64,000 nt of DNA from JAFGRR01 sp964563855 (GCA_964563855.1 CAZLYU010000005.1:27199-91198), one strand, 5' to 3'. Positions 51,383 to 60,098 are shown, numbered from the stretch's first letter. The notes: generated from the letters alone by a model not told the origin. A program made the numbers and translations.

Positions 51383-52392
51383 GCGGTCTTCACGCTCGCC
51401 GAACGTCTTGCCCCCGAACGCAGCGTCGCACGCCGCCGCGGCAGGCGAAGAATTCCGGCGGCGTACGAGTGACGCAGTCGATCTTCCATCCCACGCGACT
51501 GGGTTTGCGTCGCCGCGCGCTGACGCCCGATCGCGTAGTACGCCAGCACATCCGCGAAGACCGACCAGTAAGCGTCGAGCCGGGGCTTGGGCGCCAGCTT
51601 CTCGCTGGTGCGCAGCGCCGCCTCGTAGTCCCGCAGTTTTCTCGGCGGCGGCGACGGCATGACCGGCATGGGCGGCGGAGACTTGGGCTGCTCCCGCAGG
51701 ATCCGCTCCGCCTTCTCGACGTCACGCTCGTAGAGGTGCAGTGATCCAACCTGGTGCTGATACCATCCCAACGCGAGACCCAATTCGACGGCCATCCACT
51801 CCTGCAGCATCGTGAAGAAAAACACGTCGTAGCCAAATCCGAGCATCAAGTCATTGCTGCGCATGGTCGTAATGCAATGCAGCCGATCGTCAGAGACGAT
51901 GAACTGCAAACCGCAGGTGCACGGTGAGTCGGGCGTGTCGGTCGCTTCGACGAGATCCGAGACGTCAAAGATCGGCAGCCACGCGCGCCGCGAGGCGCGG
52001 TCGTGTGAGAGCGCCCGCTTCGCGCGTGACCACGCGGATTCGGTCGCCCGCGCGACATTCACCGCGCCAAAAAGGCGGGCGCCATAGCAACTGCCGCGCA
52101 CCGCGTCTTCGCCGCCGACAATCTCCCGCCAGCGCGGCGCGTAATACTCGATGTCGGCCGTCGCCTGTGAGCCGCGGGCATGCCAAAGAAACTCGCCGAT
52201 CGCATACGGCAGGCTCCAGCGGCGCTCGCGGCTAATGATCAGCCGCGCTCGCGGACTCTCGATGCGAAACACCGCGCCGAGCAGCTCGCGAGTCGGCCCG
52301 TTATGCGAATCGCGGGCGTGAGGCGACTTCCAAGCGCGCTCCAAGTGCGCAAGCCAGGCGTCAGTGAGCGTTGATGAACTAGTCGGCTGCAT
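51379..52392 (-). CDS. Thymidylate synthase family protein
   Basis: 337 residues. TS-fold pattern: LPYAIGEFLWHARGS, DAVRGSCYGARLFG, then SPCTCGLQFIVSDDRLHCIT with a Cys in PCTCGLQF in the position of the TS nucleophile, and MRSNDLMLGFGYDVFFFTML, the RSND motif that binds the nucleotide base. The final 80 residues, after KAERILREQ, are Pro/Arg-rich and not TS-like. Compared with ThyA, the N-terminus is short. It may be a variant TS or a pyrimidine hydroxymethylase. It overlaps the dCTP deaminase-like gene by 14 bases and the HDAC-like gene by 4. Confidence 0.8.
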   Translation of the reverse strand: MQPTSSSTLTDAWLAHLERAWKSPHARDSHNGPTRELLGAVFRIESPRARLIISRERRWSLPYAIGEFLWHARGSQATADIEYYAPRWREIVGGEDAVRGSCYGARLFGAVNVARATESAWSRAKRALSHDRASRRAWLPIFDVSDLVEATDTPDSPCTCGLQFIVSDDRLHCITTMRSNDLMLGFGYDVFFFTMLQEWMAVELGLALGWYQHQVGSLHLYERDVEKAERILREQPKSPPPMPVMPSPPPRKLRDYEAALRTSEKLAPKPRLDAYWSVFADVLAYYAIGRQRAATQTQSRGMEDRLRHSYAAGILRLPRRRATLRSGARRSASVKTA

Positions 52393-53059
52393 ACCAACGC
52401 AGGATATTGAGCGTGATCGTTACTACGAGCGCCGACACCGACACCACCAGGGCCACGATCCACACGATCTTTGTCAGGTAATCGCGGTCTTCTTTGATCG
52501 CTTCCTTCGCGGCGGCTTTCATGTTCAGAAAGTCAGGCGGCAAACGCATCGCATCCTCAATTCGCCTGATCTTATACTCCGCCGCGAACTGCGGTCTATC
52601 GTTGACGGCCACATCATCCGGCAACGGCAGGCCGCCGACGGGCTCAAACACCAATCGCAAGAACTGAACCTCGCGCGCCAGGCGAAACGGTCGGCGGCTG
52701 AAGTTGAGCATGACGCCTGAAATCGGACCGAACCACCCCGGGTCCACGATGCCAGTATTCAGAATGAATATGCCCTTCTGACACAGGCTCGTCTTCGGCA
52801 TCGCATAGGCGCACAGCCCAGGGGGCAAAGCCACCGTCTCTTGGGAAATGACCCATGCAATGCCGCGCGGCGCCAGCTCAAACTCCGGCAGTAACAGGTC
52901 GTCGGGCATCGCTCCGGGGCCTGCATCATTCCAAAACGCCTCGTTGTATGGCGCATAAACACCGCCGATTCGCAAGTCATACGAGCACGCCTTCAAGCTC
53001 GCCGGGACGGGGTCGCGAACCAGTCGGAGCCGCTTGATCTCAGCATCGCTCAAAGGCAT
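52379..53059 (-). CDS. dCTP deaminase/dUTPase-fold protein with C-terminal membrane anchor
   Basis: 226 residues from ATG 53059 (TTG 53074 has no ribosome site). The dUTPase/dCTP deaminase core is recognisable in LKACSYDLRIGGVYAPYNEA, PKTSLCQKGIFILNTGIVDPG and WFGPISGVMLNFSRRPF. The region normally LEF/LEL with the deaminase's catalytic Glu reads SGVMLNF, so that residue appears replaced; Asp in GIVDPGW is kept. After a charged coiled coil (LNMKAAAKEAIKEDRDYLTK) the protein ends in one strong membrane helix (IVWIVALVVSVSALVVTITL), predicted to face the cytoplasm with the enzyme domain. Neighbours: sppA upstream and the TS-like gene downstream. Confidence 0.75.
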   Translation of the reverse strand: MPLSDAEIKRLRLVRDPVPASLKACSYDLRIGGVYAPYNEAFWNDAGPGAMPDDLLLPEFELAPRGIAWVISQETVALPPGLCAYAMPKTSLCQKGIFILNTGIVDPGWFGPISGVMLNFSRRPFRLAREVQFLRLVFEPVGGLPLPDDVAVNDRPQFAAEYKIRRIEDAMRLPPDFLNMKAAAKEAIKEDRDYLTKIVWIVALVVSVSALVVTITLNILRWYAAD

Positions 53060-53099
53060 CTGCTCGCCCCGCAAATAGGAGGACTCAACGTCCGGACCC

Positions 53100-54146
53100 C
53101 TACCACCCCGGCGCCCACAAATACAACGGCATCGGTGTCGAGCGCTGCAGCCACGGCGGCAGGTTCAATCCCATAAGGCTCGAACCACTGCTCGACGCCT
53201 CCGGCCCCACGTCTGGACCGCTCGCATACACGTTCGGCCGATGCGTATACGGGCGGCCGTACTGCACGACCACGATCGGCTTCTCATCCAGTTCGGCTCT
53301 CGTCTTCGCCGCCAGAATCGCCGAGTGGATGGTGCCCAGGTGATCGACCAACCCCAATTCGACCGCCTCATCGCCCATCACCACGCGTCCGTCAGCGACC
53401 GGCTCGAGCTCCGCCCGGCTCGCCAGCCGCGGACGACCCGCCGCCACCACCGCGAGAAAACGCTCGTACATGTCGTCCACCAGCTCCTGAAACAGCTGCT
53501 CGTCGTCAGACTCCAGCGTGCGGAACGGCGACCCCGCATCCTTGAACTCGCCTGACTTGATCGCGTGCACGTCGGCACCGATCTTGTCGAGCGTGCCCGC
53601 GAAGTTCGGCAGCATCACGATGACCCCGATGCTCCCCGTGATCGTGGTCGGATGGGCGTAAATCTCGTCGGCCGCGCACGCCAGGTAGTAGCCGCCAGAG
53701 GCCGCTACATCCATCAGGCACGCGACCACCGGCTTGCCCGTCGTCGCTTTGAATCGCTGCACCTCGTGATGCATGATGTCGCTGCCGGTCACCGAACCGC
53801 CGGGCGAGTTCACCCGCAAGACGATGGCCTTCACCCGATCATCACTCGCCGCTGCATCGAGCTTCTCTTTGAAGAGCGCCACGGGGTTTTCGCCCGGGGG
53901 CCCCACCAGCGACGGAGCACGCGCATTGAGTATCACGCCGTCAACGTCGACGATCGCGATCTTGTCGCCGGCCCAGATCGACTCGCGCGCGACGACGATC
54001 TCCTTCAGGTCGCGTTTGGCCGAAATCGGCGTGATGATGAACGACTGCGGTCCGCACGCCGGCAACGCCAACGCGACCAGCAATAACGACCACGCCAAAC
54101 GGCGTGCAACCCGCGCCCGGGGGCGCGATTCGGTCTGATTCAGCAC
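53100..54146 (-). CDS. sppA: SppA-like S49 signal peptide peptidase
   Basis: 348 residues from GTG 54146 (AAGGAG 8 bases upstream). N-terminal lipoprotein signal with LALPAC lipobox. The S49 core is VNSPGGSVTGSDIMHHEV, then the nucleophile Ser in MDVAASGGYYLACAADEIYA, then THPTTITGS-type region TTITGSIGVIV, and the Lys region HAIKSGEFKDAGSPFR. It degrades cleaved signal peptides or membrane fragments in the periplasm. The C-terminal 60 residues are Pro/Ser-rich. First gene of the leftward run to the HDAC-like gene. Confidence 0.92.
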   Translation of the reverse strand: MLNQTESRPRARVARRLAWSLLLVALALPACGPQSFIITPISAKRDLKEIVVARESIWAGDKIAIVDVDGVILNARAPSLVGPPGENPVALFKEKLDAAASDDRVKAIVLRVNSPGGSVTGSDIMHHEVQRFKATTGKPVVACLMDVAASGGYYLACAADEIYAHPTTITGSIGVIVMLPNFAGTLDKIGADVHAIKSGEFKDAGSPFRTLESDDEQLFQELVDDMYERFLAVVAAGRPRLASRAELEPVADGRVVMGDEAVELGLVDHLGTIHSAILAAKTRAELDEKPIVVVQYGRPYTHRPNVYASGPDVGPEASSSGSSLMGLNLPPWLQRSTPMPLYLWAPGW

Positions 54147-54217
54147 GAGCTATACTCCTTCAAAGGTCGCCGCACCATAGCCACTGGCGGGCGGCCCGAC
54201 GAGAGGCGGACCCGCGC

Positions 54218-54595
54218 ATGATATCCATGAGCGCTACTGAGTTCGATGCGGCCGTGCAGGCGGCGCTCGTCGATGTCCCCAAAGACTTTCAGCCCCATCT
54301 CGAGAACGTCGTGATCGAGGTGCGCGACGACCCCGACGCCGGCTTCTGCGCCGAGCACGATGTGCCCGACGATCTGCTCGGCCTCTATGTCGGCGTCCCG
54401 CTCGACGAGAAGGGGCCGGACGGCGGCGGCGGCGCGTGGCTGCCCGACCGCATCTACGTCTTTCGCCACAACCTCTGCGCCATGTGCGACACCCACGCGC
54501 AGCTCGTCGAAGAGATCCGCATCACGGTGCTGCACGAAATCGGGCATCACTTCGGTATGGACGAGGATCAACTCGCCAAGTTGGGATACGACTAG
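54218..54595 (+). CDS. Metallopeptidase family protein (zincin-like, DUF1025 type)
   Basis: 125 residues from ATG 54218 (ATG 54227 is also possible). The zinc site is HEIGHHFGMDEDQL near the C-terminus, an HExxH motif with a following acidic residue, preceded by the family pattern FRHNLCAMCDTHAQLVEEIR. The N-terminal half LENVVIEVRDDPDA and DLLGLYVGVPLDEKGP matches small bacterial zincins of this type. The real substrate is not known. Divergent from sppA. Confidence 0.88.
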   Translation: MISMSATEFDAAVQAALVDVPKDFQPHLENVVIEVRDDPDAGFCAEHDVPDDLLGLYVGVPLDEKGPDGGGGAWLPDRIYVFRHNLCAMCDTHAQLVEEIRITVLHEIGHHFGMDEDQLAKLGYD

Positions 54596-54670
54596 CCAAG
54601 CCCGTCTCAAGATGAACAATAGAGAGCGGACTGCAACGCCCGTTCACCGACAAAGAAGGAAGCTGACCCC

Positions 54671-55942
54671 ATGAATGCGATCCGTTGCGACCGCCCGTTC
54701 CTCCCGACAGGCGCCGCCGTCCTCGCTACCGTGCTGATCTCGCTCACCGCTCCCGCGTCGGCCGACGCGGCGCGACCCACGGAAACGGAGATTCAGCCGC
54801 TTCCCACGACCGAGACCCCACCGCTGCTGGCCCAGCGCCGCGTCCGCGCCCCAAACCGCGAACGCGTCGTCGGCCCCACGCCGGCCGAGCGCGCCGCCGA
54901 AGCAGCCCGCAACATGACCGGCCGCGCCGTGCGCTACTTCATCGCCGCCCAAGATCGCAGCGGCGGCTGGGCCGAGCAAACCGGCCCGGGCGTCACATGT
55001 CTCGTGCTCAAGGCCCTCATTCAACACCCGCGCGTCGGCCCCGATCATCCGGCCGTTCGCCGCGGACTCGAATTCGTCTTCCGCTTCCAGAAGGAAGCCG
55101 GCGGCATCTACGGCGGCGACGGCCTCCACAAAAACTACGAAAGCTCCGTCGCGCTCTCGATGCTCGCCGCCCTGCCGCGCGACGAATACGAAGCCCGGAT
55201 CAAGCAGTTGCAGCAGTTCCTCACCGACAATCAGTGGGACGAAGGCGAAGACATCGACCGCGACAACCCCTTCTACGGCGGCGCTGGATATGGCCGCGGC
55301 AAACGACCCGACCTGTCGAACACGCAGATGATGATCGAAGCGCTGCACGACAGCGGCTTGCCGAAAGATCATCCCGCCTACCAAAAGGCGATGGTCTTCA
55401 TCCAGCGCAGCCAAATGCTCGACGAAGCCAACGACCAGCCCTTCGCCAGCGGCTCATCGCAAGGCGGCTTCATCTACTCCCCCGCGAACGGCGGCGAGAG
55501 CAAGGCCGGCGTGTTCAACACCGGCGTGAACGACGAGCTGCGCTGCTACGGCTCGATGACCTACGCCGGGTTCAAGAGCATGGTCTTCGCCGGCCTTAGC
55601 CGCGACGACACGCGCGTGCAGGCGGCGCTCGACTGGATCCGTGAGCACTGGACGCTCGAATTCAACCCCAACATGCCCGACGCGCAGTCGCTCGAAGGCC
55701 TCTACTACTACTACCACGTCTTCGGCCGCGCGCTCGCCGCGTGGGGCGAAGATGTAATCGAAACGAACGAAGGCGACCGCAACTGGCGCGTCGATCTGGT
55801 CAACGCACTCGAAAAGCGGCAGCGCGCCAACGGCAGTTGGGTCAACGAGGAGGACCGCTGGATGGAGGGGCTGCCCGAACTGACCACCGCCTACTCGGTG
55901 CTCGCCCTGCAAGCCGCCTACCCGACGAATGAAAGCGACTGA
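54671..55942 (+). CDS. Secreted prenyltransferase/squalene oxidase-repeat protein
   Basis: 423 residues from ATG 54671 (AAGGAAG upstream). Signal peptide around PTGAAVLATVLISLTAPASA. The mature part is an alpha-toroid: repeats such as RYFIAAQDRSGGWAEQTGPG, RRGLEFVFRFQKEAGGIYGG, QPFASGSSQGGFIYSPANGG and NALEKRQRANGSWVNEEDRW. YYYYHVFGRALAAWGED is a segment shared by many planctomycete homologues. Exported squalene-cyclase-like proteins of this kind have no defined reaction; none of the DXDD acid motifs is present. It converges on the UDP-sugar pyrophosphorylase gene. Confidence 0.85.
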   Translation: MNAIRCDRPFLPTGAAVLATVLISLTAPASADAARPTETEIQPLPTTETPPLLAQRRVRAPNRERVVGPTPAERAAEAARNMTGRAVRYFIAAQDRSGGWAEQTGPGVTCLVLKALIQHPRVGPDHPAVRRGLEFVFRFQKEAGGIYGGDGLHKNYESSVALSMLAALPRDEYEARIKQLQQFLTDNQWDEGEDIDRDNPFYGGAGYGRGKRPDLSNTQMMIEALHDSGLPKDHPAYQKAMVFIQRSQMLDEANDQPFASGSSQGGFIYSPANGGESKAGVFNTGVNDELRCYGSMTYAGFKSMVFAGLSRDDTRVQAALDWIREHWTLEFNPNMPDAQSLEGLYYYYHVFGRALAAWGEDVIETNEGDRNWRVDLVNALEKRQRANGSWVNEEDRWMEGLPELTTAYSVLALQAAYPTNESD

Positions 55943-55949
55943 AGACCGC

Positions 55950-55982
55950 GACATCGGGCGTCGCGCATCCCTGCCCGATGTC
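55950..55982. terminator. Bidirectional hairpin
   Basis: GACATCGGGC (55950-55959) and GCCCGATGTC (55973-55982) are perfect inverted repeats with a 13-base loop, between convergent genes. Confidence 0.65.
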
Positions 55983-55992
55983 CGCGAAAGCG

Positions 55993-57429
55993 CTAAACCG
56001 TTAGCGCAACCCGCGATCCAGGCTTGATCTCCGGCGCCGGCGACTCACTCAAACGCCGCCGCAAGTCCGCAGCATCCAACGCATAGCGCGGGCTGATCTC
56101 CACGGTCGCATCCGCCGGCACGCTCACACCCGCGGCTTCCAACCAGCGCGCCGCGCGCCGCGCCTGATCACGCAGCGATGACTCCGCCGAATCCACCCCG
56201 CTCGCATTCTTGATCGGGCTGAACTCTTCTTCGCGACGCGTATACATCACCATCGCGTTGCGCGCCAGCGGAATCGCGTCGAACACGAACATCTCGAGCT
56301 TCACACCGTTTGGCTCCGTCGGCGTGACCGGCGTTCCCCGCTCGTCAATCGTCGCGACCTTCTTCTCAGCGCGATGCCACGGCAGTTCCAACGGCCCGCC
56401 GCTGGTCAGGCGCTCCACGAACGAACGGTCGAGCATGTGAATCGCGATACTGCCGATATCAAACTGCCGCGCCCCGTCGGCGTTTTTCGCATGCGCCAGT
56501 TCGTCGGGCAGGTCGGAGTATTCAATCACCTGCAGCTTGCCGTCGGCCATCACAAAGTTGCCAACTTTCTCGGTGTCGCTCACTTTCGCCACCCCCTTGC
56601 TGCTCATCTCCGAGCCTGTCTCGATATGCAGCCCAACGAACAACGGGTCGACGATCTTCACCAGCGGATTGTCCACCTGAAAATAGCTGATGTGCTCGAT
56701 GCCGCGGGCGCGCATCTCGTCGAGTGCGCCGCTGCGACGCAACGCCAGCAAGCTCCCCCCATGACCGTCCGGCGAGAGCGCCACGCGATGCGGCTGCGCC
56801 AGCATGATTCGACCGTCGGGGCGAAACGCCGGCATTTGCCCCTGGCTAAAAAACGTCACCAGATCACGCCCAAGACCGAAGAAATCGTGCTCCTCGAAGA
56901 AGCTCACCGTCGCCGCGTGATTGCCGGGGCTGGTCATGATGTACCACGGCGGCTGCTTGCCGTAACGCTCCTTCACCCCCAGCAAAGACTCGGCGAACAC
57001 CTGAAAGAGCGGCGCCTGCCGCACCGGCGTACCAGGGTAGGCGCCCTTCGGCCCGTCAAAGCCCAGCCGCGTACCCTGCCCCCCCGCGACCACAAACGCC
57101 GCCACCTTCCCGTCCGCGATCGCATCCGCCCCACGCCGCCGCGCTTGCGCGTAGCGATCCTCATCCGTCGCGTCCGCTTCGGCCGGCAGCGCGTCGGCGG
57201 CGTCGATGTTGGTCGGCAGCGCGAGTTGCGGTTTGTTGCGGACGAACGGATCAACGAGCGCCGCGCAGCGTTCAAAGTCGATCGCGTCGAGGTCTCCCAG
57301 CAACGCCTGCCGCTGCCCCGTGTCCAGTTGCGGCCAAAACGCCAGCAACTGCCGCTGACCGTGCCGCTCGAGCACCCCGATGTAATGCTGATACCGCGAC
57401 TCGACCGCCCCCTGCTCGGTTGCTGACAT
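55993..57429 (-). CDS. UDPGP/UAP1-type UDP-sugar pyrophosphorylase
   Basis: 478 residues from ATG 57429 (GGGAG about 7 bases upstream); the open frame extends 28 codons further. Nucleotide-binding loop FVVAGGQGTRLGFDGPKGAY, then SPDGHGGSLLALRRSGALDE and FQVDNPLVKIVDPLFVG, characteristic of the eukaryote-type UDP-N-acetylglucosamine/UDP-glucose pyrophosphorylases rather than bacterial GalU/GlmU. It makes UDP-sugar plus PPi from UTP and a sugar-1-phosphate; the sugar cannot be chosen by eye. Divergent from a DUF362 gene. Confidence 0.9.
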   Translation of the reverse strand: MSATEQGAVESRYQHYIGVLERHGQRQLLAFWPQLDTGQRQALLGDLDAIDFERCAALVDPFVRNKPQLALPTNIDAADALPAEADATDEDRYAQARRRGADAIADGKVAAFVVAGGQGTRLGFDGPKGAYPGTPVRQAPLFQVFAESLLGVKERYGKQPPWYIMTSPGNHAATVSFFEEHDFFGLGRDLVTFFSQGQMPAFRPDGRIMLAQPHRVALSPDGHGGSLLALRRSGALDEMRARGIEHISYFQVDNPLVKIVDPLFVGLHIETGSEMSSKGVAKVSDTEKVGNFVMADGKLQVIEYSDLPDELAHAKNADGARQFDIGSIAIHMLDRSFVERLTSGGPLELPWHRAEKKVATIDERGTPVTPTEPNGVKLEMFVFDAIPLARNAMVMYTRREEEFSPIKNASGVDSAESSLRDQARRAARWLEAAGVSVPADATVEISPRYALDAADLRRRLSESPAPEIKPGSRVALTV

Positions 57430-57479
57430 GTCCGCTCCCGGTTGAATTCGACAGTGAAGATCTGCCGAGATGGTAAACG

Positions 57480-58514
57480 ATGTCGCCGCGAGACCAAGAC
57501 CAATCTGTCGCACGCCGGCAGTTCCTGCGCTGGTGCGGGCTCGGCGTCGGCGCGTGCGCGTTCGGCGAACTCGCCGCGGCCCAGTCCGCGCTCATCCCGA
57601 CCTCCGCCCCCGCAGCCCCACGCGAAACCCCCATCGACCACACCCACCCCGTGTGGCTCGGTCATGAACGCTTCCGCGCACGCGTCGCCGACATCGCGTC
57701 TGACCGCGTGATGAGCGGCGGCGTCCCAGACTCGAATGTTCTCGAAGAGTTGCTCGGCCGCGGAATACAGGCCATCACCGGCGAATCTTCACCCACGCGC
57801 GGGTGGCGGCAGCTCCTCGGCGACGCGAAGCAAATCGCGATTCGATTCGAGCCCGCCGCGGCCGAACGCTTGAACACCACCGACGCCGTGGCCCGCGTCG
57901 TCGTCCAACAGCTCAGCGACGCAGAGTATCACCCGCGGGGGCTGCTGCTCGTCAACGCCCCGCCGCTACTCGTCAAAGGCCTGGGGGCGGCGCCCGCTCA
58001 CGCGGGTTGGACTGATCACATCAACGTCGGCGATGAACCCACCCAGCTTGCGGCGTGGTTAACGCAAGCCGACGCGGTGATCCACATCCCGAACCTGATG
58101 GTCAATCCCATCTGCGGGTTTTTCTGCGGAATCGCCGGCCTCGCGCTCGATGCGGTTCGACACCCGGCAAAGTTCTACGCCCGTGAGCGCCTGGCCGACT
58201 TGGTGACGCTATTTCGCCACACGGCGCTCGCCTCGCGGTTGCGCCTCACCGTGGTTGACAGCCTGCAGGTCATCGTGGATGAAGGCCCCGACGCCCCAAA
58301 CCACCTCATCGTGCCCGCGGGGAGATTACTTATCGGATGCGATCCGCTCGCGGTCGACGTCGAAGCCCTCGCAACCCTCCAACGCGCCCAGGTCGCGGCG
58401 AATCGTCCCACCGTCGATCACCCCATTTATCTCGAACGCGCCAAACGCCTGCCCGTCGGCCGCTGGCAGGCGAACGAAATAGAGGTCGTCCGGCTCACCG
58501 ACCGCTCAAGTTGA
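57480..58514 (+). CDS. Tat-exported DUF362-like protein
   Basis: 344 residues from ATG 57480. A twin-arginine signal ARRQFLRWCGLGVGACAFGE opens the protein. Its DUF362-type pattern is weaker than in the other two: QIAIRFEPAAAERLNTTDAV, ADAVIHIPNLMVNPICGFFC, RLTVVDSLQVIVDEGPDAPN and GCDPLAVDVEALATLQ. It also has two cysteines in CGFFCG. Function unknown. It is the third DUF362 member of the window and stands divergent from the UDP-sugar pyrophosphorylase, 50 bases away. Confidence 0.7.
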   Translation: MSPRDQDQSVARRQFLRWCGLGVGACAFGELAAAQSALIPTSAPAAPRETPIDHTHPVWLGHERFRARVADIASDRVMSGGVPDSNVLEELLGRGIQAITGESSPTRGWRQLLGDAKQIAIRFEPAAAERLNTTDAVARVVVQQLSDAEYHPRGLLLVNAPPLLVKGLGAAPAHAGWTDHINVGDEPTQLAAWLTQADAVIHIPNLMVNPICGFFCGIAGLALDAVRHPAKFYARERLADLVTLFRHTALASRLRLTVVDSLQVIVDEGPDAPNHLIVPAGRLLIGCDPLAVDVEALATLQRAQVAANRPTVDHPIYLERAKRLPVGRWQANEIEVVRLTDRSS

Positions 58515-58517
58515 CCC

Positions 58518-58545
58518 TTGACCAGGCCGCGGGATCAGTTACACT
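58518..58545 (+). promoter_or_regulatory. Candidate sigma-70 promoter in a 447-base gap
   Basis: TTGACC (58518-58523), 16-base spacer, TACACT (58540-58545). The gap 58515-58961 has no gene I can recognise. If real, the promoter gives the pseudopilin gene a leader of about 410 bases or makes an RNA of its own. Confidence 0.4.
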
Positions 58546-58961
58546 TGTAAATGGTCATGGGACGATTTTCTATGGCAGCAGCTATCATCCATACGCTATC
58601 GCCCGCTGCCGATCGTTGACGAATATCAAGCTATCATTCTTCCGACTGTCCCCCCTGACTGACATAGACGGTTTGACGCTCTCTGGAGCATCTCACTGTC
58701 GCTCGACCCACTGAAGGACTTAACCGTCCCCGTTCGAGGCGGGTGTACCCATGCGCTGTCTCGACATTCATGCTGCGTAGGCATGATTTGGCTAATCGGG
58801 GCGATCGTTGGGCTTGCCGTTACGCGCTCTGCACGAGTCGCGACCGGGAGGTCGTGAGACACTTTGCAATCGTACATCTAGTCGCTCTGTGCACTCGCAA
58901 ACACAGCCGGCGGCGACGATCGCAGATTACGTGATCCATGGGTTTGCAGGAGGTTTCCATC

Positions 58962-60020
58962 GTGAAACGCAAGGTGCTGCGAGGGTTTACCCTCATCGAA
59001 CTGTTGGTCGTGGTCGCAATCATCGCATTGCTGATCTCGATCTTGTTGCCGAGCCTCTCACGGGCTCGCGAACTCGCGAAGCGCGCCGTTTGCCGGGCCA
59101 ACCTGCGCGGCATCGGACAGTCGGCGTTCATCTACGCCAATGACAACGACGAGAGCTTCCCCATCGCGTTCTTCAATCGCCGAGCCGGAATCAGCGGCGA
59201 CCCAACGAACATCGGCGTCAACGCCATCGAGCAGATGGGTGGCGGCGGCGACAGCGCGACCGGGACCGGAAACGGTCTCTCCCCCCAGGCCCCGAACGTC
59301 CGGTTCCGTCAGGCCCGCACCGTGCCCACCGGCGCCACCAACGTCACGAGCGCCAACACCGACTCCGTCCCCATCAGCCGCTCACTCTTCCTGCTCGTCA
59401 TTGGCAACTTCACCACGCCGAAGCAGTTCGTTTGCCCGAGCTCCGGCGAGACCGAAGACGATCTGCGCAACATCGACGGGACGCAGACCCGCGCGGCCCA
59501 GCCCGGCATTAACCGTTTCGACTTCTACGGATACAACAACCTCAGCTACGGCTATCAGCATCCGTACGGTCGCGACGCCCGACCCGGTCCCGATCTCGAC
59601 AACCGCATGGCGCTCGCCGCCGATCGCAGCCCCTTCTTCCAGGTCGGCGGCAACGGCGGCCGTGCTGACGACATGCGCTTCGGCGGCGCCGGCTCGACCG
59701 GCACCTGGAACTGGGCCAACGTCGGCGCCAGCGTCGATTCATCCGACGTGAAGACCGTCCTCAGTGCGCCCAATACCGAGTGGCAGGCGGTCAACAGCCC
59801 CAACCACGGCGAAGAAGGTCAGTCGATCCTCTACATCGACAGCAGCGTCCAGTTCGAGAACAAGCCGATCGTGGGCGCCAACAACGACAACATCTACACC
59901 GCCTTTGAAACCCCGCTGCCAGGCGACGACGATGCGGCGTATCTGCAGACGCTGCGCGGCACGCCCCCGGATGTCGACGACGGCCCCGCCGCCGACACCG
60001 ACACGCTCATCGCCCCGTAG
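58962..60020 (+). CDS. Type II secretion/pilin-like pseudopilin
   Basis: 352 residues from GTG 58962 (CAGGAGG about 9 bases upstream; the frame is open from 58938). The prepilin peptidase site is RGFTLIELLVVVAIIALLIS, with cleavage before Phe and the Glu at +5. The hydrophobic helix ends in a long coil LPSLSRARELAKRAVCRANL followed by RGIGQSAFIYANDNDES, as in the many DUF1559-like pseudopilins of planctomycetes. A globular C-terminal domain rich in Asn/Gly/Asp follows, with SPNHGEEGQSILYIDSSV near the end, an H-x-DG-type segment. It is probably a secretion or surface pseudopilus component. Confidence 0.88.
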   Translation: MKRKVLRGFTLIELLVVVAIIALLISILLPSLSRARELAKRAVCRANLRGIGQSAFIYANDNDESFPIAFFNRRAGISGDPTNIGVNAIEQMGGGGDSATGTGNGLSPQAPNVRFRQARTVPTGATNVTSANTDSVPISRSLFLLVIGNFTTPKQFVCPSSGETEDDLRNIDGTQTRAAQPGINRFDFYGYNNLSYGYQHPYGRDARPGPDLDNRMALAADRSPFFQVGGNGGRADDMRFGGAGSTGTWNWANVGASVDSSDVKTVLSAPNTEWQAVNSPNHGEEGQSILYIDSSVQFENKPIVGANNDNIYTAFETPLPGDDDAAYLQTLRGTPPDVDDGPAADTDTLIAP

Positions 60021-60042
60021 CTCAAACGCTACACAGCGCTGA

Positions 60043-60098
60043 CGAAGCAACAGCGGCGGTCTCCGGGCAACACCGGCGGCCGCCGTTGCTTCGTTTCA
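60043..60098 (+). terminator. Hairpin after the pseudopilin
   Basis: ACGAAGCAAC (60043-60052) pairs with GTTGCTTCGT (60086-60095), with further GCGGCGG/CCGCCG pairing inside; TTTC follows. Confidence 0.8.

Noticed and set aside
56374..57426. 350-codon plus-strand frame antisense to the UDP-sugar pyrophosphorylase
   Set aside because: No domain pattern; the opposite strand has an intact enzyme.
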